Shown here in pieces: positions 33,471 through 45,334 of a stretch of DNA of 64,000 nt. The translations under genes and the position numbers were made by a program. The DNA is from Sindora glabra (taxonomy: Eukaryota; Streptophyta; Magnoliopsida; Fabales; Fabaceae). The stretch is taken from positions 2,999,501 to 3,063,500 of the forward strand of contig CM035230.1 of assembly GCA_020226215.1 (NCBI GenBank). The letters run 5' to 3'. The notes under the pieces were generated by a model that was given only the letters and a program-made list of their open reading frames with translations, had not been told where the DNA came from and did no database searches. Within the stretch, counting starts at the first letter, position 1, and the number at the start of each line of letters is the position of its first letter.

Positions 33471-35796
33471 TTGAGATGGCCATCTAGATATTGTGATAAG
33501 TCCTTGAATAAGCTTGATGATTGCTGTATGTTGCGCATGTTTCTTACAATGGCATGGTATTGAACATGATGATAAATGATTACCTGATTTTGAAACATTT
33601 GTTTTATCTGCTTAAGGATTTGGAATGGCTTGAAATGTTTTTATGGCATTAGCTAGCTACTGGGAAACTTTGTTTCTTATGTTTTCTGTATTGTGACTAA
33701 CCATTCCAGGTGATGCTTCCAAAGGCTCTCATGATAAAGGGCAATGATGTTTGAAGTTGTAAATAATGATATAGTTAGTGATATTGTATATGATGGGATG
33801 TATATTTTTTAAAGTTGAACTTATGTATAAAGTATAGAAATTTGAGATATTTCGTATTAGCTTGAGGTAGATGGCGAATGAGTACGTATAATCATCTAGT
33901 AAATAAGGTATAAGGCATTGATAAGTAAGGGTGTTACACATATCATTGGAATCTAATATTTTGATTATTTATTATTTTGATTTGGAAAAGTTATTATATA
34001 GAGATATTTCTGATTTTTTATGATAAAAATGAGTGATAATAATAAATAAAATAAAATAATAATAAAAGAAATGATGATTTAAAATGATTAAATGGTGCAA
34101 ATGAGTTCTTTTGAGCTTCAAGCGTTAATATTTATATTTATACAATTTCAATGTGAAGATCCCTAAATAATGATATATTTGAATTAAAAATAAATCTTAA
34201 GAATAAGATGTAAATATGGAGTGCTAGTATATCATGATTTAGATGTGGAATCGTAATATTTGGAAATAACATAAATGTTACCTCTATGAATAAGAAAATA
34301 AAAGAGATGATCATGGATGCTTCTGAACCTCTAAGGTGGATTGGCATTATCAAGTAAGTATATATCTCACCATTTATTTTTATCTTAATAAAAGATAATT
34401 TAAATATTGTGAATGGTATCTTCTTATTAATAGTTTAAATTTTATATTATGCATAAATATCTCCATTCATGCATAAATTCAATGTCATAGTATAAGTACA
34501 AATAGCAATTGATCAGAGTATGCAACGAAAGCTTAATAATAGTGATAACTATTGATAGATTGTGATCAAATTCAATGATATTCATATAGTAATGTCTATA
34601 TTGTTGTGTTCTTGATATTGTTGAGGGATGACTTAGTTACTTTGTTTTTGAAGTTTTATAAATAATTGTGAAAATAATATTAAATTCTCATGTGTATATT
34701 CTCTATAAAACCTACTATGGATGATATTGGAAAATATGAATCATAGTAGAGCAATGGCATTGGAAATTAAGACTATAATGGAGCGATGCTTTGAAAGCCA
34801 AATAGAAAATTTCTGACAAGCAACTATGAAGGATATAAGAGCGATCTAAGAGTTAAATGGGACATTCTCGACAAACCATATGAGAATGGTTTAAGAATGA
34901 TCAGGAAATAAAAAAGATGGATACATGCATGGTTATTATAAATGATTGCATGATGTGATGTAATATTAAAATTTTGCTTGTGATTGGATATCACTTGTTT
35001 AACATGGTTGCAAAAGCTTGATATAAATATGATGATTTGCTTGTATTTGATCCTTAATGGTTATTGGTGAATGTGATAGTCACTTGGAATGGATAGTATA
35101 TGATATGATAACAATATTGAGTACTAATGGATGGTTAAGACTCCTGTGATTCATTATATGAGAAACAGAGTTTAAGTCATGTGCAGGTAAATTCCATTTC
35201 AGGGCACGGCTTCACATATTTTAGAAATTCAAGAATTGGTTTATTAATATGTTAATATCAATACATGTTTAACTTGCGAATGTTAATTATAAAAATCAAC
35301 CTTTTGCAAACTTGTGATAGATATATGCTTACTGAATTTCTATAACTCACTTTAATTATATCTACTATTTTCAAGTTAAAAAAGCACTTGAGTTATGTCT
35401 CATGCATGGAGAATTAAAGGCCACCTGATAAAAGGATTTGACAATTAGCCTTCGTTTGGAAGAAGAATCAACATTCAAATAAAGATTTGTTGAATAATAT
35501 GGAGTGTTGCATTGATTATATGTGAATAAGTTTAAAATTGTATTGTACTGTGTGTATATTTGACACTATCATACTTAAGAATTTTATAGGTATTGTATTT
35601 TAAGGTGTGTGGCCCTTAAGAAGTGTCTAAAAATAAAGGAGACTCTGTCCAATTTTCTGTAAAAAACTTACAATGAAAATTTGAGTTCCCTTGGAAATTT
35701 GAAAAGTCCTATTAGATAGTTAGAGTGAAAAATGTTAAAGCTTGTGGAAACTGAGTATTGGGATTCATGCCAATCACGATCAAGTTAGGTCATGAC

Positions 35797-36740
35797 AAGT
35801 CCTTAACATATATAGCTTTGAAATGAATGAAAGGAAAATAGAACTTGAACCTTTAACCCAAAATAGTGTATGAGAATCAATTGAGAATACAAAAGAAAAG
35901 AGGGGAAGAAGAAGAAAAGAAAAGAAGATAGGAAAGGAGAAGAAGACGAAAAAAGAGTGAAAGAAAATAATAAAATGGAGAACAATGAAGAAAAGAATGA
36001 GAGAAAATATAAGTTAAGAGAAAAAGAGAATAATTGTGTGGAAAAGAAAGAAGAGAAAATTTGAGGATGATTAAAAATATAAGTGAGATAAATAATATTT
36101 TTTATGTTATTAGGCCAATAGAGTTATACAAGGAAGTTTATGAAAATGCTAAAAAATTTGAGTCTATTTTGTCAAGTGCCATTAAGACATTAAAGCATTT
36201 AAAAAGGCAAGGAAACCTAAATAATAGACATGCCAAATTGATAAGCTTCATTAAGACATTTCCATATAGCTTTGACATAAATGAAAGGAAAATAGAATAC
36301 AAACCTTTAACCCCAAAATAGTGTATGAGAATCAATTAAGAATGCAAAAGAAAAGAGGGAAGAAGAAGAAAAGAAAAGGAGAGAAGAAGATGGGAAAGGA
36401 GAAGAAAAGAAAAGGATAAAAAAAGATGAAAAAAGAGTGAAAGAAAATAATCAAATAAAGAACAGAGTAGAAAAGAATGAGAGAAAATATGAGTTAAGAG
36501 AAAAAGAGAATAATTGTGTGGAAAAGAGAGAAAACAAAATTTAAGGATGATTAAAAATATAAGTGAGATAAATAACGTTTTCTATGTTATTAGGCCAATA
36601 GAGTTGTACAAGGAAGTCTATGAAAATGCTAACAAATTTGACTCTATTTTGTCAAGTGCCATTTAGACATTAAAGCATTTAAAAGGGCAAGGCAAGCTAA
36701 ATAATAGATATGCTAAGTTGACAGGCTTCATTAAGACATT
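35797..36740 (+). pseudogene. N3 linker with fused RNase H end, tandemly duplicated
   Basis: Two copies of a 454-bp unit lie in tandem (about 35812-36265 and 36266-36720). Each holds the protease end (LTPK), a Lys/Glu-rich linker, then IELYKEVYENAKKFESILSS fused to LKHLKRQGNLNNRHAKLISF. This is the linker-to-RNase H junction also seen in N1 and N4. A 95-codon frame (36034-36321) crosses the junction in the first unit; the second unit has stops. The duplication is recent enough that the units are very similar. Confidence 0.75.
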
Positions 36741-36867
36741 TCTATATGTCTTACAATCCAAGAGAGGTAAAAATAATGTAGTGGATGGTGCTTTGTCTCG
36801 AAGGCATACTCTCATCTCTAAGTTGCATGCTAAATTGTTGAATCTTGAACATATTAGGAATACTTTG
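36741..36867 (+). pseudogene. N3 RNase H C-terminal end
   Basis: The frame reads TFLYVLQSKRGKNNVVDGAL, then SRRHTLISKLHAKLLNLEH, the very end of RNase H and the spacer to integrase. Family B copy B3 interrupts it at 36868; the spacer continues at 39351. Confidence 0.75.
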
Positions 36868-39350
36868 TGTAACTCCCTTACTTATTAACGCCTTAATCCT
36901 CATTAAATAGGTAATCATTGCATACTAATTTGCCTTTTTCTCTAAACTAGCTCACAATGCCTCAAATACATATATATTTCATACAATATAGGCAAGGGTC
37001 ATGTAATTATGCCAAAAGTTCAACTTACAAAACACACATCCATCACTTACAATATCACTAACTATATCATCATTTTTAATACAACTTCAAAACTTTATTC
37101 TCCTTTGTCGAGAGGGTCTCTAGAAGCATCACCTGGAACGGTTAGTAATAATACAGAAACATAAGAAATAGAGTTTCCCAGTAGCTAGCTATTACTATAA
37201 AAAAAATATATATATCAAGTCATTCCAGATCCTTAAGCAAATAAAACATACATTTCAAAATCAATTAATCATTTATCATTTCTTTTCGTACCGTTGTAAG
37301 AAATATGCATCACACATAGCAATCATCAAGCCCATTCAAGGACTCATATAGATATCTAGATGGCCATCACAGATAATCGTACCTAGGCCTCATGCACAGG
37401 AATTTCACTGTCTTCCCGGGGTACTCGGGCCAAAGGCCTCACATACAGCATTTCACTGTCTTCCCGAGGTATTCGAGCCATAGGTACCGCACACAGCAAT
37501 TTCATTATCATCCCGGGGAACTCGAGCCATAGGCCTTACACAGTATTTTACTGTCTTCTCGGGATGCACACACATTCCATACAATGGCATAAAATATACA
37601 AAAAATCATATAAATAGAAAACAAAGCTTAAGGATAAAGTTAGCTACCTTTTATAAGCTTCCAATAGTGATGTTTCCTTTGCCCTCACTTAAAAACTTCT
37701 TTACAATTCCCCTTGCCTTCCTAACTTGTAACTTCTTAGTCTACATAAATACACATCATAGTTCTTATTAGAACATCATCATTTTCCTTAAACCTCATGT
37801 ATTCTTCACTTCCTCCACATTGATAAATGCACAAATGCACTTAAGTTCTATGTGTTTCATCATTTTAGATGCTCTATATTCTATTTTCAGGCTTTGAAAT
37901 GACACATATATGCATTAAAAAAGGATCCGGAGGCAAAACCGTGCAAATCATGAAGAATCAAAACTAAATTGTTCACTTGACAAAGAACACGGGGTATGGG
38001 AACCCCGTGTTTAAGGCCGTGTTTCTTTTTGGATTACTTCGGGGCCTCACTGGACTGCTCAGAAAAGAACACGGGGGTAAACACGGGTCGTGTCATACCC
38101 CATGTACATTACTGATCAGCCTTCGATGAAGAACACGGGATACAACATGGGCCGTGTTCTACCCCGTGTACATTACTGATCTTCCAAAAGCACATTAAAT
38201 GGCTAAATCTCTTTCTCTCCTTCTTTTCCATATTCATGGTTTTGGCTTATCAAAAGGGAAGTTTCATACACACTTTCATAATTCATAAGAATCATCTTAA
38301 TGTCATCAATTTATCCAAATTTCAAACAAATCATGCCAAATCCACACATGCACCATTATGCCTCTAAAACCCTATTGTGTACATCATGGTTTCTTATTGT
38401 TTTTACACCAAACCAAAGCCATAGATCAATATAACAACATCCAAAACACCATTAGACATGTTCAATTCATCCAAAACTCCATGGTCAACTACCTTTGACC
38501 ACACCAACATCAAAATTTCAAGAAACTAAGAAGAGTACATTAAAGAGCTTTTAGAGGAGAACATTTTTACCTCTTGCTGCAACTTGAAAATCCTCACTTA
38601 GAGCTCACCAAACTTGGATCAAACTTGAGCTTTCTTCAATCTAAACACGCCAATAGATAGAGCTTGATGAGAGGAGCAATTTTCCCTTCTACAACTAAGC
38701 CTAATTCTCACTATTTTTAGGTGAAAAAGTCAAAAGATGTTTTCTCTCTCTTCTCTCTCTCTCCTGCACGTTTTTGGTGCTTTCATGGGGGTGTTCTACA
38801 GCTTGGAGAAGAATGGAGAAGGAAGAAGAGCTTTCATGAAGCTTCAAGGGTATTTTGGTCCTTTTTAAAATTTTCAAGGGTATTTTAGTCCTTTTTCACC
38901 AATTAGTAAGGCTATTCTTGTCATTTTTCTCTAATAATGACACTTGTCATGTGTCTATTGGTCACACTAAATAAAATCACATATTACACCCTAAATTCTT
39001 GGTTATTCATACTAGATCCCAAATTCTTGGTTATTTACACTTTAACCACACCCGATTTGCACTTTTGCAATTTAATCCATAGGGTTTCTGTCTGTTTAAA
39101 ATTCCTTACACTGTCAGACTTAGACAACTCCCCTTTTTAGGGTTTTCTAACCTCCTCTGATCATCTATACTGTTTAGGGAAATAAATTCTTTTCCTACTA
39201 TCCTTTTTCTTTCAAAATTTCGATTACACTTACACTTAATTCCTTTCAACTTAAAATTCACCCACCAAGCTAATTCAAACGTGCTCTTCATTTCTACGAC
39301 CTTAGAATTTAGAAATTCAAATGATAGCATTAAAAATTCAGGACATTACA
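36868..39350 (-). repeat. Family B giant solo LTR, copy B3
   Basis: The 2483-bp unit reads TGTAACTCCCTTACTTATTA at the left and GGACATTACA at the right, the reverse of B2. It is flanked by a perfect 5-bp duplication CTTTG (36863-36867 and 39351-39355). The tandem block lies at about 37395-37570 and the GC-rich palindrome block at about 37985-38180. No coding motif is supported. It lies in the RNase H-integrase spacer of N3. Confidence 0.85.
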
Positions 39351-39955
39351 CTTTGCATACAAATGTGATTAATGATAAAAATATTAAGAATTTGTATGTA
39401 AATGATTATGGTTTTGCTACTTTTTCACTTGATGTCGCTAGTCCTTCACTTCATCTTACTACTCTACATGTTGATTGTGTTTCACATGTTGATACTTATA
39501 AGGAAATGGTCTTTGTAGATATTTCTATAATGATATATTTTTGTGTAAGAGAAATGAATTGTATATGCCTTGTAGTTCTCTAAGTTACTTGTTTGCTAAA
39601 GAAACCCATGATGATGGATTGATACATTTTGGGAATGACACTGCTTTAAATGATTTGCATGATAAATTACATGGTTTGTATGCATTTTTTGAAGGTTCTC
39701 AAAGGATTAGGTAGAAAAAATTAATTTTATAAAACATTTTAGTGGCAAGGAGACTTTACAAAATATGCTTGAAGAAATGCATAATACTAATATATTTTCC
39801 AAAATTGATTTGAAGGTGAATATCATCCACTTTGCACAAGAAAAAGGAATGTATAGAAACTATTTTCAAATAAAACATGGATTATATGAGTGGTAGGCTT
39901 TGATACTTGTTTTGTCTAATGCACCAAGTATTTTTATGAGTTTAATGCACCATGT
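39351..39955 (+). pseudogene. N3 integrase zinc domain fused to RT
   Basis: It reads NIKNLYVNDYGFAT (spacer), YKEMVFVDISI and REMNCICLV (integrase zinc domain), a short GxxLIHFG-like stretch, then NMLEEMHNTNIFSKIDLK and KHGLYEW, LSNAPSIFMSLMHHV of RT. The RT palm comes directly after the integrase zinc domain, as in N1, N2, N4 and the scrap at 44943. Stops and frameshifts are common. A family A solo LTR interrupts RT at 39956, and it resumes at 43511. Confidence 0.75.
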
Positions 39956-41222
39956 TGTAATATCCCAAGTTAGAATTTAAAATTTTATAGATTTTGATGC
40001 ATGTGGGTAAATATTAATTTATTTGGTTAATATTTAATTTTAAATTTATTTTTCATGTTAAAGGTTCTGGAATATTGAAAATGACATCTATGATGATATT
40101 TGAATTATTTATTTTTATTTATATGGGCATATTAATTTACAATTAGTTTAAAATGATTTTTGTAAAGAAATTTCCTTTAAGTTAAAAATGTTTTAGTGAT
40201 TATAGGTGCAAAGATTTATGAAATAAATCATTATATTTAATAAATTATTTTTTAGACTTGTTGAAATTTGAAATAGGTTTATTTTTAAATGACCATTATC
40301 AATTTGAGGCTTGATTAAATATTTTCTATAAGAACTTTCTCACAAATTGGAAATAGTTTTAATAATTGAGAGTATGAAAATTTATGAAGTAAATTGTTTG
40401 AATTGGATAAATTATTTTTTATATAATTAAGAATATATTGAAAATAATGAAGTTAAGATCTTTGTTTTATAAAGAAATTGATTTAAAAAAATGAATGTCT
40501 AGGATTTAGTGAAGGAAACTTGGATAATTAAGATGAGCAGTTGAGATTTTGGGTGTAAAATATTTTCTATACTTTAATAACATAGAATAGAAACTCAAAG
40601 CTAGTTTTTCTCTCTCCTCTCTTTATATTCTCTCCAAAGTTAGCACCCTCTCTCTTATAAAAATTCAGTACTCCTCCCTTGTATTTTATTTTTTCCACTA
40701 GCTCTTTATTTCACAAAATGCCATTGCCTCTCTCCCCCGAATTTGCTCTCTTTTCTCTTTCTTTCTTTTTCCATCTTTTTCCTCTTTTTGCCAACATCCT
40801 CCCCTTCCTCTACTATTGTGATGGGTCTAGCTAGCTAGAGAACTACCATGTTCCCCCCTGCTATGTCACTCATGAGCCATTGTCAAGCAACTACAAGGCA
40901 TGCTAGCAAGGGGAAACCACGAGTGGCTAAGTGTAGGAGAGGCTACATGGTGTCTGATCACTAACCACCTTTGCTGTTCAAGGTCTAACATGCTTCTTCC
41001 GAAGGATAACAAGCATAAGGAACAGAGGAGATTTCATTTTGTAGTACTAGGGACAATGGGTCATTTGGGGCATTTTCCAGCAAGGCTTGCATTTTTCAAC
41101 GCTAGCAAGCTACCAGTGGCTCCTTCCAACAACAATGAGCATAAGTATACCATAAAACTTTAATATTTATGCTATTTTGTTAGTAGAATCAAGAAAAACC
41201 CATTTAGGTATTTTGACTTATA

Positions 41223-41300
<78 letters not shown>

Positions 41301-43510
41301 GCAAAATATAAAGTTTTATATTATAAAATGCTAAGATAAATTGATTAAACTATAAATAGAATATCTTGCTCTATTAATAAGGCAAATTTAGGCATGACTA
41401 AAGAAAACCCATTTATGGGTATTTTGAATGTATGGTGAAGCTATAGGGAAAAAAAATAGAAGTTCTATGATATAGATTAGCAGAATAAAGTAGTTAGAAT
41501 AAATATAGAGCATTACTTTGCAAGATTCTAACATGATCTAAGTAAAACTCTTTTTATGTATATTATAGCATTTTAAGTACTACTTTAGAAAAATATAATT
41601 TTTATAATATAAAATGCTAAAATAATATGAGTAAAGTTTTTTTTTGAAATATTATATATCAAAATAATTTATTACAATCTTATTTTGGATCTTTAGTATA
41701 ACATTCATAAAACAAAGATTTTACACTCAAGAGTATTGGATTAGTGCATTTAAAGTATATTTGTATTGTTAAAATCTAGTATTTTGACTATTTAATACTT
41801 TGGTTTAGAAAAATTGTTATATAAAGGAATTTTTGATATCTTAATGATAAGTTTAAAAGAAAATAAAGGAAGTGAGGATCTAGAAAAATTCAATGGCATA
41901 CTTGGCTTACCTATTAATATTGAAAAATAGAAGGAACGAGTGATATAGAATAGTATCATATTATGATCAAGTTATGGATTTATAATATATGAAAAGAAAA
42001 TAATTAGCGTTCACATAATTATAATTTATCTTTTTAAATAGTGATATTAGGATAAAATGAGAGATTAAAATGAATGAAGCGCATGCATCGAGATCTTCAA
42101 ACCAATGAGTACTAACAAGTGAATATATATCTCACCACAAAGTTTATCTTAATAAAGGATTACTTATATGTGGTAAATTATATTCTTCTATTGTTAGTAG
42201 AAATTTCATATTCATATGCATGTATACACATATCATATGTAAACTTAGTTTCATGATATAAGTGTAATTAGTTATTGAGTGGCTGTAAATTGATTGGAGT
42301 GTGCCGTGAAAGTGTAATGTAGTACTTCTAACTATTGATGGATTATGATTGAGTTTCAATGATATTTGTTCATGAATCTTTCCACAGATGACATTGGAAA
42401 CTATAAACAGTTATAGAGTAATGCTTTGAAAGCCAAAGGCTTATGATTGAGCTTTCTTGTTACTTATATGCGAAGAATTATATTGTGAATTATGCCATGA
42501 ATGGTACTGAGATTGAAATGTGACAAGGCCAATAATGTGAAAGCCAAATAAGAAATTCATGGTAAAAAATTATGGAGGATATAAGATTGAAAGCCAGATG
42601 GGAAATTCTTAACAGTAGTTGAAAAATTATAATCTTGCCTTGGAAATTAAAAAGTGACTATATGTATGTTTACTATAACTGGATGTGTGATATGATGTGA
42701 TGTTGGAAATTATCTGTAGTTGGATATCATTGTTTAACATGATTACAAAGACTTGATGTGACTATGACAATTTGTTTGTATTTGAACCTTAATAGCTATT
42801 TGTGAATGTGATGTTTATCTAGAACGGGTAGTACATGACATGATAACAATATTATGTACTAAGAGATAGTTGAGTTTCCTATGATTTGTGATATGAGATA
42901 CAAAGCTAAACTATATGTAGGAGAACTTCCATTTCAAAGCATGATTTCATATATTTTTGAGATCCAAGAAAAAATGGGTTTGTTAATCTATTAGTACATG
43001 TTTAACTTGCAAATGTTAATTGTAAACTTGATCTCCTATAAACTAGTGGTATATATATTCTCACTGAATTCATGTAACTCACTGTGTTTTATTTAGATAT
43101 TTTCAAGTTAAGATTTATGCTTTGTAGCATCTATAGAGAATCAAAACCACCCTGTTAAAAGATTTGATAGTTAGGATTAGAATCAACATTCAAATAAAGA
43201 TTTATTGATTCATATAATATATTAAATTATTTATATGTGTATAAGTTTGAAATTATATTGCGATGTGAGTATGTTTGATGCTGACGTACCTGAGAATAAA
43301 TAGCATTTGTATTCTAAGATGTGTAGCCTTCGGGAAGAGTTCAAAAACAAAGGACAATCTATCCCTTTTTTTGTAAAAATTTAAAATGAATTTTAAGTCT
43401 TCCCTAGAAATTTGGAACATCCTGTTGGATAGTTAGGATGAAAAATGTTAAGGTTTGTAGAAATCAAATATCAGGATCCACCTCGGTCACAATCAGGTTG
43501 AGTTGTGACA
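39956..43510 (+). repeat. Family A giant solo LTR, copy A4
   Basis: The 3555-bp unit begins TGTAATATCCC and ends GAGTTGTGACA, flanked by CATGT (39951-39955) and TATGT (43511-43515), a 5-bp duplication with one mismatch. RT reading joins on either side (SLMHHV then LYIFIN). It has a long (TA)n tract at 41225-41295. The frame at 40900-41163 has no recognisable similarity and lies wholly in the repeat. Confidence 0.8.
41225..41295. repeat. (TA)n microsatellite
   Basis: About 35 uninterrupted TA units inside A4. The corresponding place in A1, A3 and the rest of the family has only short TA runs, so this is a local expansion. Confidence 0.95.
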
Positions 43511-44076
43511 TATGTTTTATATATTTTCATTAATGATTTTTTCATTATTTTCTTTTTTATTTTCAAGAGCTTAAAGAATGGCTTTTATTGTTACTTAAGA
43601 ATTTAAAGAGTTGCAAAATTCTACCATATATTAATGATACTCTTGTGCATAGTAAAAGTATAAATGAACATGTTAGTTGTTTGAAATGCATTTTGCAAGC
43701 TTTTAAAATTGAAAAGTTGAGTATCAATTGTGAGACATGTTCTTTTTGCATGGAAAGAACCTATTCTTGGGTTCTAATATGTATAGCTTAAGCATAATAT
43801 GTGCTTTCATTAATAATATGTGCTTATATAAAATTATTTATTCATGTTTTGTGTTTAACCCTAACATTTCATTTTAGGTGCACATGAGAAAGGAAAGGTT
43901 TCAAATTGCATTCAAGGGGAAATAGTCCATACCAAGTGCTTTCAAGAATCCATGACAATGCTTATAAGTATTCATTGTGAATTTGATATGTGTGCTTCTT
44001 TTTATATTTTTAATCTTCCTCTTTTTAATGTAAGTTTTAAAGATTTGAGGATGAATTTTTTTTATGAGAGGATGAT
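43511..44076 (+). pseudogene. N3 RT remainder and pol C-terminus
   Basis: After A4 it reads LYIFINDFF, then sequence related to the N1/N2 loop insert but shortened (SLKNGFYCYL), then LPYINDTLVHSKSINEHVSC and LQAFKIEKLSINCETCSFCM. From about 43880 broken frames read an integrase C-terminal-like RIHDNAYKY and end FKDLRMNFFYERMID before the LTR. No integrase core is present. A short AT-rich stretch at 43790-43870 separates the RT and C-terminal parts. Confidence 0.7.
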
Positions 44077-44881
44077 TGATGTTATTTCTATAAAGGTTAA
44101 TCACAAGGAAGCAAGTTTAGAAGAAAGCTTGAATAAGTGCATCATAGTTATGCCACATCATCACCAAGTTAGAGCTATATCACCAATACATCATTAAGAA
44201 GTTGGTACCACATTAATGACACATTAACCATAATCTTAATTGGCACCACTTCAGCCCATTTTGCCACTATTTTATGTTTTAGGCTTTAATTTAGTATTTT
44301 AGACTCTAATTTGTTTTATTTTATATATTGGGTCATTTTAGAGTATTTTAGGCTTAAATTTATGATGAATGTATTTAGGCCCATTTTTATTTTAAACATA
44401 TATTATTTTTACTTTAACTCATTTAACATGTTACTCAGAGGCCCTTTTATTAGTTTTAAGTTAATATGTTAGTTTTATGTCTATTTATATCATTTGAGCC
44501 CATTTTTAGTTAGAGTTTTAGAGAGCTATATGAAGAAGTTTGATCTATATTGACAATTCAAATTTTGGAGCTTTTAGAGAATTAAGAAATAGAATTGGCT
44601 AAATGCCTTTCTTTGTGAGAATGTATTCTCTCCTAAATTCTTGAATAAGCTTGTGACTTATCAAAAGAATTCACCCTTTATGACATTCATCTTCACTAAT
44701 TAGGGATCATTCTTTATGGCATGTTTCATCCTCACTAATCAAAGGATTTTTATTCTTTGCAGTGTGTTCATCATCAATTATCACTCCGATTCTTCCTTTT
44801 CTAAAAGGTGGCATGAATATCCTTCCAATTTTTGATTTTATTTGTTGAATTTTAAGATGATCTATCTTTAGGTTCACATCA
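44077..44881 (+). repeat. N3 3' LTR
   Basis: It begins TGATGTTATTTCTATAAAGG and ends GGTTCACATCA, about 805 bp, homologous to 20480-21319 including TTAATCACAAGGAAGCAAG. It is followed by a primer-site-like TTTGGTATTAATGC and then two more such units, so it also served as the 5' LTR of the next internal fragment. Confidence 0.75.
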
Positions 44882-44942
44882 TTTGGTATTAATGCTTCCA
44901 ATTTCACATTATTTTGTATCAAAGCTTCCAATTTCATATCAT
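44882..44942 (+). repeat. Duplicated LTR-end/primer-site units
   Basis: Three successive units of about 27-33 bp: TTTGGTATTAATGCTTCCAA, TTTTGTATCAAAGCTTCCAA, and a final TTTCATATCATT. Each repeats the LTR end plus primer-site start. Confidence 0.75.
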
Positions 44943-45290
44943 TGAATTTTGATGCTTGTGAGGTAATAGTCTTTGAAAATTTTTTAAAGCATGATGAATT
45001 TTTGTTTAAAGAAAATAAATTATGTTTAAAAGTTTGTTATGTAATTTTTTTATTAGAGAAAGCCATGGTGATGAACTGATGGAAAATTTTAGATTTGTTA
45101 AACATGATTTGATGAGACATTTTGGTACAAAGAAAACTCTAGACAATATGCTTGATGAGTTGCATAAATCTTGTGTGTTTCTTTAGATTGGTTTGAAAAA
45201 TGGAAATTATCAATTTTACATGAGAAAAAGTGTTGAATGCAAAAATGATTTCAAAACAAAACATAGTTCTTAGTCAAACCTACTGAAAGT
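44943..45290 (+). pseudogene. Integrase zinc domain-RT fragment (N3b)
   Basis: It reads ACEVIVFENFLKHDEFLFKE, LMRHFGTKKTLDNMLDELHK and SCVF, then NGNYQFYMRKSVECKNDF and KTKH. Here the integrase stretch HFGTKKTLD runs directly into the RT stretch NMLDELHKSCVF, which shows the junction most clearly. The fragment starts right after the LTR-end array and stops near 45290, where unrelated and then inverted LTR sequence begins. Confidence 0.75.
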
Positions 45291-45334
45291 TATATCAAAT
45301 GTTCCCAAGGAATGTCCCATTTTTTACAAACAAT

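Larger units (their letters stand above)
31419..33938 (+). repeat. Family B giant solo LTR, copy B2
   Basis: The 2520-bp unit begins TGTAATGTCCCGAATTTTC and ends AGTAAGGGTGTTACA (inverted TGTAA/TTACA). It is flanked by a perfect 5-bp duplication CATAT at 31414-31418 and 33939-33943. It is nested in A3, so it is younger than that insertion. It holds the GC-rich CACGGGG block (about 32625-32870) and the GACAGTG tandem block (about 33275-33470). No coding motif is seen; the 83-codon frame at 32568 arises from the repeat block. I read it as a solo LTR. Confidence 0.85.
29686..35796 (+). repeat. Family A giant solo LTR, copy A3, with nested B2
   Basis: It begins TTACAATATCCC and ends GGTCATGAC, flanked by AAGTC at 29681-29685 and 35797-35801; the edges may be off by one base. 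Without the nested family B unit (31419-33938) it is about 3.59 kb, as A1. The N2 sequence near 24718 gives the empty-site context (GATGGAGTCCTC). It carries a (CTT)n microsatellite at 30602-30663. The serine-rich frame there (30430-30702) is a by-product of that repeat, not a gene. Confidence 0.8.

Noticed and set aside
40900..41163. 87-codon frame in A4
   Set aside because: It lies wholly inside a solo LTR and is not kept in A1-A3; no motif recognised.
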